This document shows, in pieces, positions 15,933 to 23,595 of a DNA stretch of 64,000 nt (positions are counted from its first letter, which is position 1; each line of letters begins with the position of its first letter). Origin of the DNA: Nocardioides sp. (GTDB taxonomy: Bacteria; Actinomycetota; Actinomycetes; Propionibacteriales; Nocardioidaceae). A program made the translations under genes and the position numbers. The notes beneath the pieces were generated by a model. That model had not been told where the DNA came from, did not search any database, and saw only the letters and a list, made by a program, of their open reading frames with translations. The DNA is taken from positions 61,001 through 125,000 of the forward strand of contig NZ_JACIXG010000001.1 in the NCBI RefSeq assembly GCF_014360585.1. The letters run 5' to 3'.

Positions 15933-16964
15933 GGAGCGTGGGGGAGTGCTCTCCCGCAGCACGACCTCGCCGTGGACGGACCGCTTGCGAAGCTCCGCCG
16001 AGGGCTCGCCGAGGACGAGCTCGAGCGCCAGCCGGCCGATGTCGGCCAGTGGAAGACGTACGGTGGTCAGCCCCGGGGTCACGTCGCGCAGCGTGGCGAT
16101 GTCGTCGAAGCCGGCGACGGCCAGCTCAGGCCCCACCTCGATACCGGCCTGTCGGCAGGCGGCCAGGGCGCCGAGCGCCATGAGGTCGTTGACCGCGAAG
16201 ACGCAGTCCACCTCTGAGCCGTTGTTCCGGCCGTTCTCGAGCAGCCGGGTCATCGCCCGGCGTCCGCCGTCGCGGCTGAACTCGTCGGAGACGTACGTCG
16301 GCGTCGAGCCGGTCGCCTCCAGCCACCCCTCCGCGAAGCCGGCGTGACGCTCGGCCGAGACCAGCAGGTCCGCGGGGCCGGTGAGCACCGCAGCGCGGCG
16401 GTAGCCGAGGCCGGCCAAGCGCTCGGCCAGCGCCTTGGCGCCGCCGTGGTTGTCGATCACCACGGTGTCGACCGGGAGACGCGGCTGGCTGATCGCGGCC
16501 GCCCGGCCGCCACCCTCCAGGTAGGACGTCAGCAGGTCGGCGACCTCGCTGGTGTGGCGTACGCCGGCCGTATCGCTTCCCGAGAGCACGATCGCGCGGC
16601 TGCGCTGGCGCCGCAGCGCGGCCAGGAACTTCTGTTCGCGCTCGGGCTGGCCGCCGGTGTTGCACAGCATCACCAGCAGGCCGTGCTTCTCGGCCTCGTC
16701 GGCCAGGCCGCCGGCGATGGTGGAGAAGTAGGGGTCGGAGATGTCCTTCACCAGGAGTCCGACCGTCTCGGTCGAGCCGCGTGCCATCGCCTGGGCGTTG
16801 GCGTTGGGCGTGTAGCCGAGCTTGTCCGCCGCCGCCAGGACGCGCTCCTGCAGCTCGGGGCGTACCACCCGGTCGCTCCCGTTCAGCGCGCGTGACGCGG
16901 TGGCCAGCGAGACCCCTGCCTCGCGGGCGACATCGCTCAGCGTCGCTGCGCGTTCTCCGGCCAA
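15930..16964 (-). CDS. LacI family regulator of the DUF993 operon
   Basis: 344 aa. The N-terminal LacI HTH reads TLSDVAREAGVSLATASRAL, with hinge helix PNANAQAMARGST. The C-terminal periplasmic-binding-like effector domain begins VGLLVKDISDPYFSTIAGG and contains VAGFDDIATLRDVTPGLTTV. It starts at TTG 16964, supported by GAAGGAG 7 nt upstream. The GGAAAGCGCTTTCC operator downstream in the same direction suggests it represses the oxidoreductase operon until a sugar effector binds. No copy of that palindrome precedes this gene, so autoregulation is not evident. Confidence 0.87.
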   Translation of the reverse strand: MAGERAATLSDVAREAGVSLATASRALNGSDRVVRPELQERVLAAADKLGYTPNANAQAMARGSTETVGLLVKDISDPYFSTIAGGLADEAEKHGLLVMLCNTGGQPEREQKFLAALRRQRSRAIVLSGSDTAGVRHTSEVADLLTSYLEGGGRAAAISQPRLPVDTVVIDNHGGAKALAERLAGLGYRRAAVLTGPADLLVSAERHAGFAEGWLEATGSTPTYVSDEFSRDGGRRAMTRLLENGRNNGSEVDCVFAVNDLMALGALAACRQAGIEVGPELAVAGFDDIATLRDVTPGLTTVRLPLADIGRLALELVLGEPSAELRKRSVHGEVVLRESTPPRS

Positions 16965-17037
16965 CTGACTCTCCTTCGGCTTCCGCTCCTGGAGCCTAAG
17001 GCATCCGAGGAAGGCCTACGTCTGGCCGAGTCGGCGG

Positions 17038-18084
17038 TCAGGAGGACCGGCCGCGGGTGGAGGAACGGGCGACGAGCTCGGGGGTGAAGAGGACCTGCTC
17101 GTGCTGGTGGGCGGGGTTGCCGACCTCGTCGAGCAGCAGCTCGGCAGCTCGGCGGCCGAGGTCGTGACGGGGCTGACGCACGGAGGTGAGCGGCACGGCC
17201 GCGGCGGCGGCGAACTCGATGTCGTCGTAACCGACGATCGCGAGGTCGCCGGGAACGGTCCGGCCGCTGGAGATCGTCTGCTGGAGCAGTCCGAGCGCGA
17301 TCAGGTCGTTGGCGCAGAACGCGGCGGTGGGACGGCGCCGGGCGGGCAGCCCGACAAGTCGCTCGCCGGCGGCACGACCACTGGCGACGGTCGGGGCCTC
17401 GCAGGAGAGCGTCACCAGGTCCTCGGGAGGGAGGCCGGCCTCGGCCCAGGCCTGCCGGGCGCCCTCGCCCCGGTCGCGGACCTGTCCGATCGACGCCGGC
17501 CCGCCGACGTACGCCACTCGCCGGTGCCCGACGTCGATGAGGTGCTCGACAGCGAGCCGCCCGCCGAGGACGTCGTCGACGGCGACCGAGCAGAAGGAGG
17601 AGCCCGCACGGGTGCGGTCGACGATGACGACCGGGGTGCCGCGCTCGATCAGCTGGTCGATCTGCGGATCGTCGGGGTCGACAGGGGTGATCAGGATGCC
17701 CTGGACCCGCTGTTGCTGCAGGTGAGCCAGGTGGGCGCCCTCGCGGGCCGAGCGGCCGTCGCTGTTGCAGAGGAACAGCGAGAGCCCCGCCGTCTCGGCG
17801 GCCAGCTCGATGCCACGGGCCACGTCGGTGAAGAACGGGTTGCCTGCGTCGAGCATGACGTAGGCCAGCGAATGGGTGCTGCCGGTGCGCAGCGACCGGG
17901 CGGACTCGTTGCGCACGAATCCGAGGTCGGCCATCGCGCGCTCCACCCGCTCGCGCGTGGTTCGGCTGACCCGATCGGGGCGGTTGAGCACGTTGGACAC
18001 GGTGCCGAGGGAGACGCCGGCGGTGGCCGCGACATCCTTGACCGAGGCGCTGCGAGATGAGCCCGCAGCCGGGGTGATCGCCAC
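17038..18084 (-). CDS. LacI family regulator of the rhamnose regulon
   Basis: 348 aa. The HTH reads SVKDVAATAGVSLGTVSNVL, then NRPDRVSRTTRERVERAM. The effector-binding domain starts SLAYVMLDAGNPFFTDVARG and includes LAIVGYDDIEFAAAAAVPLT. It is placed divergently from rhaM, with operator-like sequences before both genes (18098-18109 and 18196-18209), indicating autoregulation. It most likely represses rhamnose uptake and catabolism and is relieved by rhamnose or an intermediate; this is an inference from operator distribution. GTG start 18084 with GGAAGGAG upstream. Confidence 0.87.
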   Translation of the reverse strand: MAITPAAGSSRSASVKDVAATAGVSLGTVSNVLNRPDRVSRTTRERVERAMADLGFVRNESARSLRTGSTHSLAYVMLDAGNPFFTDVARGIELAAETAGLSLFLCNSDGRSAREGAHLAHLQQQRVQGILITPVDPDDPQIDQLIERGTPVVIVDRTRAGSSFCSVAVDDVLGGRLAVEHLIDVGHRRVAYVGGPASIGQVRDRGEGARQAWAEAGLPPEDLVTLSCEAPTVASGRAAGERLVGLPARRRPTAAFCANDLIALGLLQQTISSGRTVPGDLAIVGYDDIEFAAAAAVPLTSVRQPRHDLGRRAAELLLDEVGNPAHQHEQVLFTPELVARSSTRGRSS

Positions 18085-18097
18085 CTGGGCTCCTTCC

Positions 18098-18109
18098 TGA
18101 AACGTTCAA
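18098..18109 (-). promoter_or_regulatory. Operator before the rhamnose LacI gene
   Basis: On the minus strand it reads TTGAACGTTTCA, the TTGAAACGTTTCAA consensus minus one A, 13 nt from the GTG start of the regulator. Likely autoregulatory site. Confidence 0.6.
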
Positions 18110-18195
18110 TCGCAGCATAGAGCCTGGCTGGCGCTGTGACGAGGAAGCGGGGCACGCCGATTGACCGATTCGGGCATGCTCACTAGCGTCCGTTC

Positions 18196-18209
18196 CTAAA
18201 TCGTTTCAT
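18196..18209 (+). promoter_or_regulatory. Operator before rhaM
   Basis: CTAAATCGTTTCAT keeps the right half CGTTTCA of the LacI-type site, with a degenerate left half. It sits 11 nt before the ATG of rhaM and just before its GGAGG ribosome site, the same relative position as the other rhamnose operators. Confidence 0.5.
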
Positions 18210-18220
18210 CGGAGGTCGTC

Positions 18221-18559
18221 ATGGAGCGCGTCTGCTTCCAGCTGCAGGTCAAGCCCGAGCGCATCGAGGAGTACAAGCAGCGCCATGCCGCCGTCTGGCC
18301 CGACATGCTCCAGGCGCTCGCGGAGACCGGGTGGCACAACTACTCGCTGTTCCTCCGACCCGACGGGCTGCTCATCGGCTATGTCGAGACGCCCTCCATC
18401 GAGGCCGCCCAGGCTGGGATGGCGGCGACCGAGGTCAATGCCCGCTGGCAGGCGGAGATGGCGGAGTTCTTCGAGGACCTCGACGGCGTCGCGCCCGACG
18501 AGGGTTTCCTGCGCCTCGAGGAGGTCTTCCACCTCGAGGACCAGCTCGGGGACGCCTGA
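18221..18559 (+). CDS. rhaM: L-rhamnose mutarotase
   Basis: 112 aa, RhaM/YiiL family, which interconverts alpha and beta anomers of L-rhamnose so that the isomerase receives its preferred form. The family segment YKQRHAAVWPDML contains the conserved catalytic His, and HNYSLFLRPDGLLIGYVE follows the expected ferredoxin-like strand order. Length is normal for the family. GGAGG is 7 nt upstream of the ATG. The TGA stop is also the first three bases of a 21-nt repeat array. Confidence 0.93.
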   Translation: MERVCFQLQVKPERIEEYKQRHAAVWPDMLQALAETGWHNYSLFLRPDGLLIGYVETPSIEAAQAGMAATEVNARWQAEMAEFFEDLDGVAPDEGFLRLEEVFHLEDQLGDA

Positions 18560-18776
18560 CGCCGAAGCGTCCCTTCTTGACCCCGAGAAGTCGGTTCTTG
18601 ACGCCGAGGGGTCAGTTCGTGACGTCGACGGGTCAGTTTCTGACCGCGTGGGGTCAGGTTTCTGACATCGAGGAGTCGATCCCTGTACGCGGAACGTGCC
18701 CCGCGGCCAGGAACTGACCTCTCGGGGCCAAGAACTGACGTCTCGCGGTCGGAAACTGACTTCTCGCGCGGTGGGC
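18557..18776. repeat. 21-nt imperfect palindrome array A, head to head
   Basis: Forward units (core TGACnnCGAGnnGTCA, then a TTCT-like link) start at 18557, 18578, 18599, 18620, 18641, 18663 and 18684, a 21-nt period with one 22-nt step. The first unit begins with the rhaM stop codon. After a short GC-rich divider, three inverted units start at 18714, 18735 and 18756, again 21 nt apart. The two halves can pair into one long hairpin, and each unit is itself a small inverted repeat. It fills most of the rhaM-rhaI spacer. Confidence 0.85.
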
Positions 18777-18846
18777 GCTGAAACGCAACGAACCCCACTG
18801 TCCTCTTGACGCACGTGACGTGCGCCACTAACGTCGGATCCGCGCT

Positions 18847-18860
18847 TTGAAACCTTTCAA
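18847..18860 (+). promoter_or_regulatory. LacI-type operator before rhaI
   Basis: TTGAAACCTTTCAA, identical to the site before the transporter operon at 7617-7630. It lies 22 nt upstream of the rhaI start and before AGAGAGG. It controls the long catabolic operon 18883-29918. Confidence 0.75.
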
Positions 18861-18882
18861 CCGCACACAGAGAGGCTCACCG

Positions 18883-20052
18883 ATGACGACGTTCGACCAG
18901 ATCTCGGGCGACCTGGCCGCTCTCGAGATCGAGGTCCCCTCATGGGCCTACGGAAACTCGGGGACCCGGTTCAAGGTCTTCGGCACCCCCGGAACTCCGC
19001 GCACCCCTGAGGAGAAGGTCGCCGACGCGGCCACCGTGCACCGTTTCACCGGCCTGGCGCCGAGCGTGGCGCTGCACATCCCGTGGGACCGGGTCGATGA
19101 CTACGCGGCGCTGCGTAGCTATGCCGAGGACCAGGGGATCGCGCTCGGCACGATCAACTCCAACACCTTCCAGGACGACGACTACAAGCTCGGTGCACTG
19201 ACCCACACCGACGCGAAGATCCGGCAGAAGGCGATCGACCATCACTTCGAGTGCATCGAGGTGATGGGAGCGACGGCCTCGCGAGACCTGAAGATCTGGC
19301 TCGCCGAGGGTTCCAACTACCCGGGCCAGGCCGACATGCGCGGCCGCCAGGACCGGCTCGCCGAGTCGTTGGCGACCATCTATGAGCGCATCGGTGAGGA
19401 CCAGCGCCTGGTGCTGGAGTACAAGTTCTTCGAGCCGGCGTTCTACCACACCGACGTCCCGGACTGGGGCACGTCGTTCGCCCAGGTCAGTGCTCTCGGT
19501 GAGCGCGCGGTGGTCTGCCTCGACACCGGCCACCACGCACCCGGCACCAACATCGAGTTCATCGTGATGCAGCTGCTGCGGCTCGGGAAGCTCGGCTCCT
19601 TCGACTTCAACAGCCGCTTCTACGCCGACGACGACCTGATCGTCGGTGCGGCCGACCCGTTCCAGCTCTTCCGGATCATCGTCGAGGTGGTCCGTGGGGG
19701 CGGGTTCAAGCCGGTGGCCCAGGGCGGGGTCGCGTTCATGCTCGACCAGTGCCACAACATCGAGAAGAAGATCCCGGGCCAGATCCGGTCGGTGCTCAAC
19801 GTCCAGGAGATGTCCGCGCGGGCGCTGCTGCTCGACACCGATGCACTCGCCGAGGCACAGAAGGACGGCGACGTACTCCTGGCCAACGAGATCTTCATGG
19901 ACGCCTTCTACACAGACGTACGCGCCGATCTCGGCGGGTGGCGTGAGGACCGTGGCCTGGCCGCGGACCCGATGCGCGCCTACCTCGCCAGCGGCTACCA
20001 GGAACAGATCGAGACCGCCCGAGTCGGCGGCACACAGGCAGGATGGTCATGA
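18883..20052 (+). CDS. rhaI: L-rhamnose isomerase
   Basis: 389 aa xylose-isomerase-like TIM barrel that converts L-rhamnose to L-rhamnulose. Metal-binding segments are LVLEYKFFEPAFYHTDVPDW (Glu), AVVCLDTGHHAPGTNIE (Asp, His) and GSFDFNSRFYADDDL (Asp). SFDFNSRFYADDDL is highly typical of the RhaI type found in Pseudomonas stutzeri and actinobacteria, which is unrelated in sequence detail to E. coli RhaA. An upstream TTG at 18847 lies inside the operator and is not the start. The stop overlaps the next gene by ATGA. Confidence 0.92.
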   Translation: MTTFDQISGDLAALEIEVPSWAYGNSGTRFKVFGTPGTPRTPEEKVADAATVHRFTGLAPSVALHIPWDRVDDYAALRSYAEDQGIALGTINSNTFQDDDYKLGALTHTDAKIRQKAIDHHFECIEVMGATASRDLKIWLAEGSNYPGQADMRGRQDRLAESLATIYERIGEDQRLVLEYKFFEPAFYHTDVPDWGTSFAQVSALGERAVVCLDTGHHAPGTNIEFIVMQLLRLGKLGSFDFNSRFYADDDLIVGAADPFQLFRIIVEVVRGGGFKPVAQGGVAFMLDQCHNIEKKIPGQIRSVLNVQEMSARALLLDTDALAEAQKDGDVLLANEIFMDAFYTDVRADLGGWREDRGLAADPMRAYLASGYQEQIETARVGGTQAGWS

Positions 20053-22079
20053 CCACGGCAGAAGAACTGATCGCGCGCTCGAACCGTCTCGGCGCCGACC
20101 CGAAGAACACCAACTACGCCGGCGGCAACACCTCCGCCAAGGGCATCGCGACCGACCCCGTGACCGGCGAGGACGTCGAGCTGCTCTGGGTGAAGGGCTC
20201 GGGCGGTGACCTGGGAACGCTCAAGGAGAGCGGCCTCGCCGTCCTCCGCCTGGACCGGATGCGTGCCCTCGTCGACGTATACCCGGGTGTCGAGCGCGAG
20301 GACGAGATGGTCGCCGCGTTCGACTACTGCCTGCACGGCAAGGGCGGCGCGGCGCCGTCGATCGACACTGCGATGCACGGGCTCGTGGACGCCGCCCACG
20401 TCGACCACCTCCACCCCGACTCCGGCATCGCGATCGCGACGGCCGCCGACGGCGAGAACCTCACCACGGAGATCTTCGGCGACCAGGTCGTCTGGGTGCC
20501 CTGGCGCCGCCCCGGTTTTCAGCTCGGCCTCGACATCGCCGAGATCAAGGCGAAGAACAGCCAGGCCGTCGGCTGCATCCTCGGAGGTCACGGCATCACC
20601 GCGTGGGGTGACACCTCCGAGGAGGCCGAGAAGAACTCGCTGTGGATCATCGATACGGCCGCGGCCTACATCGAGGAGCACAGCAAGGCGGAGCCGTTCG
20701 GTCCCGCACTCGACGGCTATCAGGCCCTGCCGGACGGGGAGCGGCGTACGAAGGCAGCTGCTCTCGCTCCCACGATCCGTGGCATCGCCTCGGCGGACCA
20801 GCCGATGGTCGGCCACTTCGACGACTCCGACGTGGTCCTCGACTTCCTCGCGAGCGAGGACCACCCGCGCTTGGCCGAGCTCGGCACCTCCTGCCCCGAC
20901 CACTTCCTGCGTACCAAGGTCAAGCCGCTGGTCCTCGACCTTCCGGCCACGGCCTCCGTCGAGGAGAGCATCGCCAGGCTGAAGGAGCTCGCGGTCGGCT
21001 ACCGCGAGGACTACCAGGCCTACTACGACCGGCACGCGGACCAGAACAGCCCCGCGATCCGCGGCAAGGACCCGCTCATCGTCCTGGTGCCCGGCGTCGG
21101 GATGTTCTCCTTCGGGAAGAACAAGCAGACCGCGCGCGTGGCGGGGGAGTTCTACCTCAACGCCATCAACGTGATGCGCGGCGCCGAGGGGCTCTCGAGG
21201 TACGCCCCGATCGAGGAGTCGGAGAAGTTCCGGATCGAGTACTGGGCGCTCGAGGAGGCCAAGCTCCAGCGGATGCCGGCGCCCAAGCCGCTCGCGACCC
21301 GGGTCGGCCTGGTCACGGGTGCGGCCTCCGGCATCGGCAAGGCGACCGCGAAGCGGCTCGCCGCCGAGGGCGCCTGTGTCGTGATCGCCGACCTCGACCT
21401 CGCCAAGGCCGAAGCGGCCGCAGCCGAGATCGGCGGCCCTGACGTCGCCGTCGGCCTCGCCGCCGACGTCTCCGACGAGGCGGCCGTGCAGGCGATGTTC
21501 GACGCGGCGGTGCTCGCCTTCGGCGGCGTCGACCTGGTCGTCAACAACGCCGGCCTGTCGCTGTCCAAGTCCCTGCTGGATACCACCGAGCGCGACTGGG
21601 ACCTCCAGCACGACGTGATGGCCAAGGGCTCGTTCCTGGTCTCCAAGGCGGCCGCGAAGGTGCTGATCGAGCAGGAGATGGGCGGCGACATCGTCTACAT
21701 CTCCTCGAAGAACTCGCTCTTCGCCGGTCCCAACAACGTCGCGTACGGCGCGGCCAAGGCCGACCAGGCACACCAGGTCCGCCTGCTGGCCGCCGAGCTC
21801 GGTGCGTACGGGATCAAGGTCAACGGCATCAACCCCGACGGTGTGGTCCAGGGCTCCGGCATCTTCGCCGGCGGCTGGGGCGCCAAGCGGGCCGAGGTCT
21901 ACGGGGTCCCGGAGGAGGAGCTCGGCAAGTTCTACGCCCAGCGCACCCTGCTCAAGCGCGAGGTGCTGCCGGAGAACATCGCCAACGCCGTCTTCGTGCT
22001 CTGCGGCCCCGACCTGACCCACACCACCGGACTGCACGTGCCCGTCGACGCAGGCGTGGCCGCCGCCTTCTTGCGATGA
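20049..22079 (+). CDS. Bifunctional rhamnulose-1-phosphate aldolase / lactaldehyde dehydrogenase
   Basis: 676 aa fusion of the RhaEW/YuxG type. Residues about 1-400 are a class II aldolase domain with Zn ligands in VDAAHVDHLHPDSGIAIA and ILGGHGITAWGDT. It cleaves L-rhamnulose-1-phosphate to DHAP and L-lactaldehyde. Residues about 425-676 are a short-chain dehydrogenase with TGAASGIGKATAK (nucleotide loop), NNAGLS, and the YGAAKADQ catalytic Tyr-Lys pair with Ser in YISSKNS. It oxidises L-lactaldehyde to L-lactate. The ATG at 20049 overlaps the rhaI stop; ATG 20043 is a weaker alternative. The fusion channels toxic aldehyde. Confidence 0.92.
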   Translation: MTTAEELIARSNRLGADPKNTNYAGGNTSAKGIATDPVTGEDVELLWVKGSGGDLGTLKESGLAVLRLDRMRALVDVYPGVEREDEMVAAFDYCLHGKGGAAPSIDTAMHGLVDAAHVDHLHPDSGIAIATAADGENLTTEIFGDQVVWVPWRRPGFQLGLDIAEIKAKNSQAVGCILGGHGITAWGDTSEEAEKNSLWIIDTAAAYIEEHSKAEPFGPALDGYQALPDGERRTKAAALAPTIRGIASADQPMVGHFDDSDVVLDFLASEDHPRLAELGTSCPDHFLRTKVKPLVLDLPATASVEESIARLKELAVGYREDYQAYYDRHADQNSPAIRGKDPLIVLVPGVGMFSFGKNKQTARVAGEFYLNAINVMRGAEGLSRYAPIEESEKFRIEYWALEEAKLQRMPAPKPLATRVGLVTGAASGIGKATAKRLAAEGACVVIADLDLAKAEAAAAEIGGPDVAVGLAADVSDEAAVQAMFDAAVLAFGGVDLVVNNAGLSLSKSLLDTTERDWDLQHDVMAKGSFLVSKAAAKVLIEQEMGGDIVYISSKNSLFAGPNNVAYGAAKADQAHQVRLLAAELGAYGIKVNGINPDGVVQGSGIFAGGWGAKRAEVYGVPEEELGKFYAQRTLLKREVLPENIANAVFVLCGPDLTHTTGLHVPVDAGVAAAFLR

Positions 22080-23563
22080 GTCTGCTGAGTCCGCACCTCA
22101 GGGTCGCGGCGGTCGACCTGGGTGCCACCTCCGGCCGGGTGATGTCCGGCCGGATCGGTGGCGGCCGGGTCGAGATCGACGAGATGCACCGCTTCCCCAA
22201 CGGTGCGGTACGTGTCCGCGGCTCGCTCTTCTGGGACGTGCTCGGCATCCACCGCGAGATGCTCACCGGCATCCGCGAGGTGGCCCGGACCGGCCCGCTG
22301 CACGGCATCGGGATCGACTCCTGGGCCATCGACCACGGGCTGCTGGATCACGACGGCCAGCTCCTCGGCCAGGTCTTCAGTCACCGCGACGCCCGCGTCG
22401 AGGGGGTCGCGGAGAAGGTCCTCGCCCAGATCGGGGCGGCCACGCTCTACGGCACCACCGGTATCCAGCAGCTCCCGTTCAACACGCTCTACCAGCTCGT
22501 CGCGGCCCGCGGCACCACCGTGCTCGACGCGGCCGAGACGATGCTGCTGCTGCCGGACCTGCTCGGCTACTGGCTCACCGGTGCGATCGGCGCGGAGCGC
22601 ACCAACGCCTCGACCACCCAGCTCTACGACGTCCGTCAGGGCACCTGGGCGGTCGACCTGTGCCGGGAGCTCGGGCTTCCCGAGGGGGTCCTCCCGCCCC
22701 TTCGGGACCCGGGCTCTCTCCTCGGCCCGCTGCTGCCCGACGTGGCCCAGGACCTGGGCGTCTCCGGCGACGTGCCCGTGGTCGCGGTGGGCTCGCACGA
22801 CACCGCCTCGGCGGTCGTCGGTGTCCCCGCGGAGGCCAGCGACTTCGCCTACATCTCGTCCGGGACCTGGTCGCTGGTCGGCCTCGAGCTCGACCGGCCG
22901 GTGCTGACCGAGGAGGCCCGGCTCGCCGACTTCACCAACGAGGTCGGCATCGACAAGACCATCCGGTTCCTCAAGAACGTGATGGGCCTGTGGGTCCTGT
23001 CCGAGTCGCTGCGCTCCTGGAGCGAGCGGCGCTACCAGGGCTCCGAGCTGGACCCGCTGCTCGCTGCCGCGGCCGAGCTCGAGCCGCTGCGTACGGTGGT
23101 CGACATCAACGACCCGCGGCTGCTCTCGCCGGGCACCGCGGCGGACCCGATGCCCGAGCGGATCGCCGCGCTGGCCGCGGAGGCCGGGGAGGCGATCCCG
23201 CACTCGCCGGCGGCGATCACCCGCTGCATCCTCGACAGCCTCGCCGTCGCCTACCGACGACACGTACGCACCGCGGCCGCCCTCGCGGGCACCTCGCCCG
23301 AGGTCGTCCACGTCGTCGGCGGCGGCTCGCAGAACCAGCTGCTCTGCCAGCTCACCGCCGACGCCTGCGGTCTGCCGGTCCTCGCCGGACCGGTCGAGGC
23401 GGCCGCGCTCGGCAACGTCCTGGTCCAGGGCCGCGCCCTCGGGGCCGACCTGCCCGACCTGCCCGCGATGCGCGACCTCGTCCGCCGCTCCTACGACGTA
23501 CGCCGCTTCGAGCCGCGCGACGGCCTCGACTGGGCCGCCGCCGAGGCCCGGCTGCCGTCCTGA
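22076..23563 (+). CDS. rhaB: Rhamnulokinase
   Basis: 495 aa FGGY-type sugar kinase that phosphorylates L-rhamnulose at C1. The N-terminal ATPase start is RVAAVDLGATSGRVMSGRI. The substrate region GIDSWAIDHGLLD is a rhamnulokinase hallmark, and VVAVGSHDTASAV, YISSGTWSLVG and VHVVGGGSQNQLLCQLTADA form the phosphate and adenosine motifs. Length is normal. The start overlaps the aldolase stop by ATGA. Catalytic order in the operon is isomerase, aldolase/dehydrogenase, kinase. Confidence 0.93.
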   Translation: MSLLSPHLRVAAVDLGATSGRVMSGRIGGGRVEIDEMHRFPNGAVRVRGSLFWDVLGIHREMLTGIREVARTGPLHGIGIDSWAIDHGLLDHDGQLLGQVFSHRDARVEGVAEKVLAQIGAATLYGTTGIQQLPFNTLYQLVAARGTTVLDAAETMLLLPDLLGYWLTGAIGAERTNASTTQLYDVRQGTWAVDLCRELGLPEGVLPPLRDPGSLLGPLLPDVAQDLGVSGDVPVVAVGSHDTASAVVGVPAEASDFAYISSGTWSLVGLELDRPVLTEEARLADFTNEVGIDKTIRFLKNVMGLWVLSESLRSWSERRYQGSELDPLLAAAAELEPLRTVVDINDPRLLSPGTAADPMPERIAALAAEAGEAIPHSPAAITRCILDSLAVAYRRHVRTAAALAGTSPEVVHVVGGGSQNQLLCQLTADACGLPVLAGPVEAAALGNVLVQGRALGADLPDLPAMRDLVRRSYDVRRFEPRDGLDWAAAEARLPS

Positions 23564-23595
23564 CCATCGTCCGAAACCGCCCGGAAGGCCCCCAC

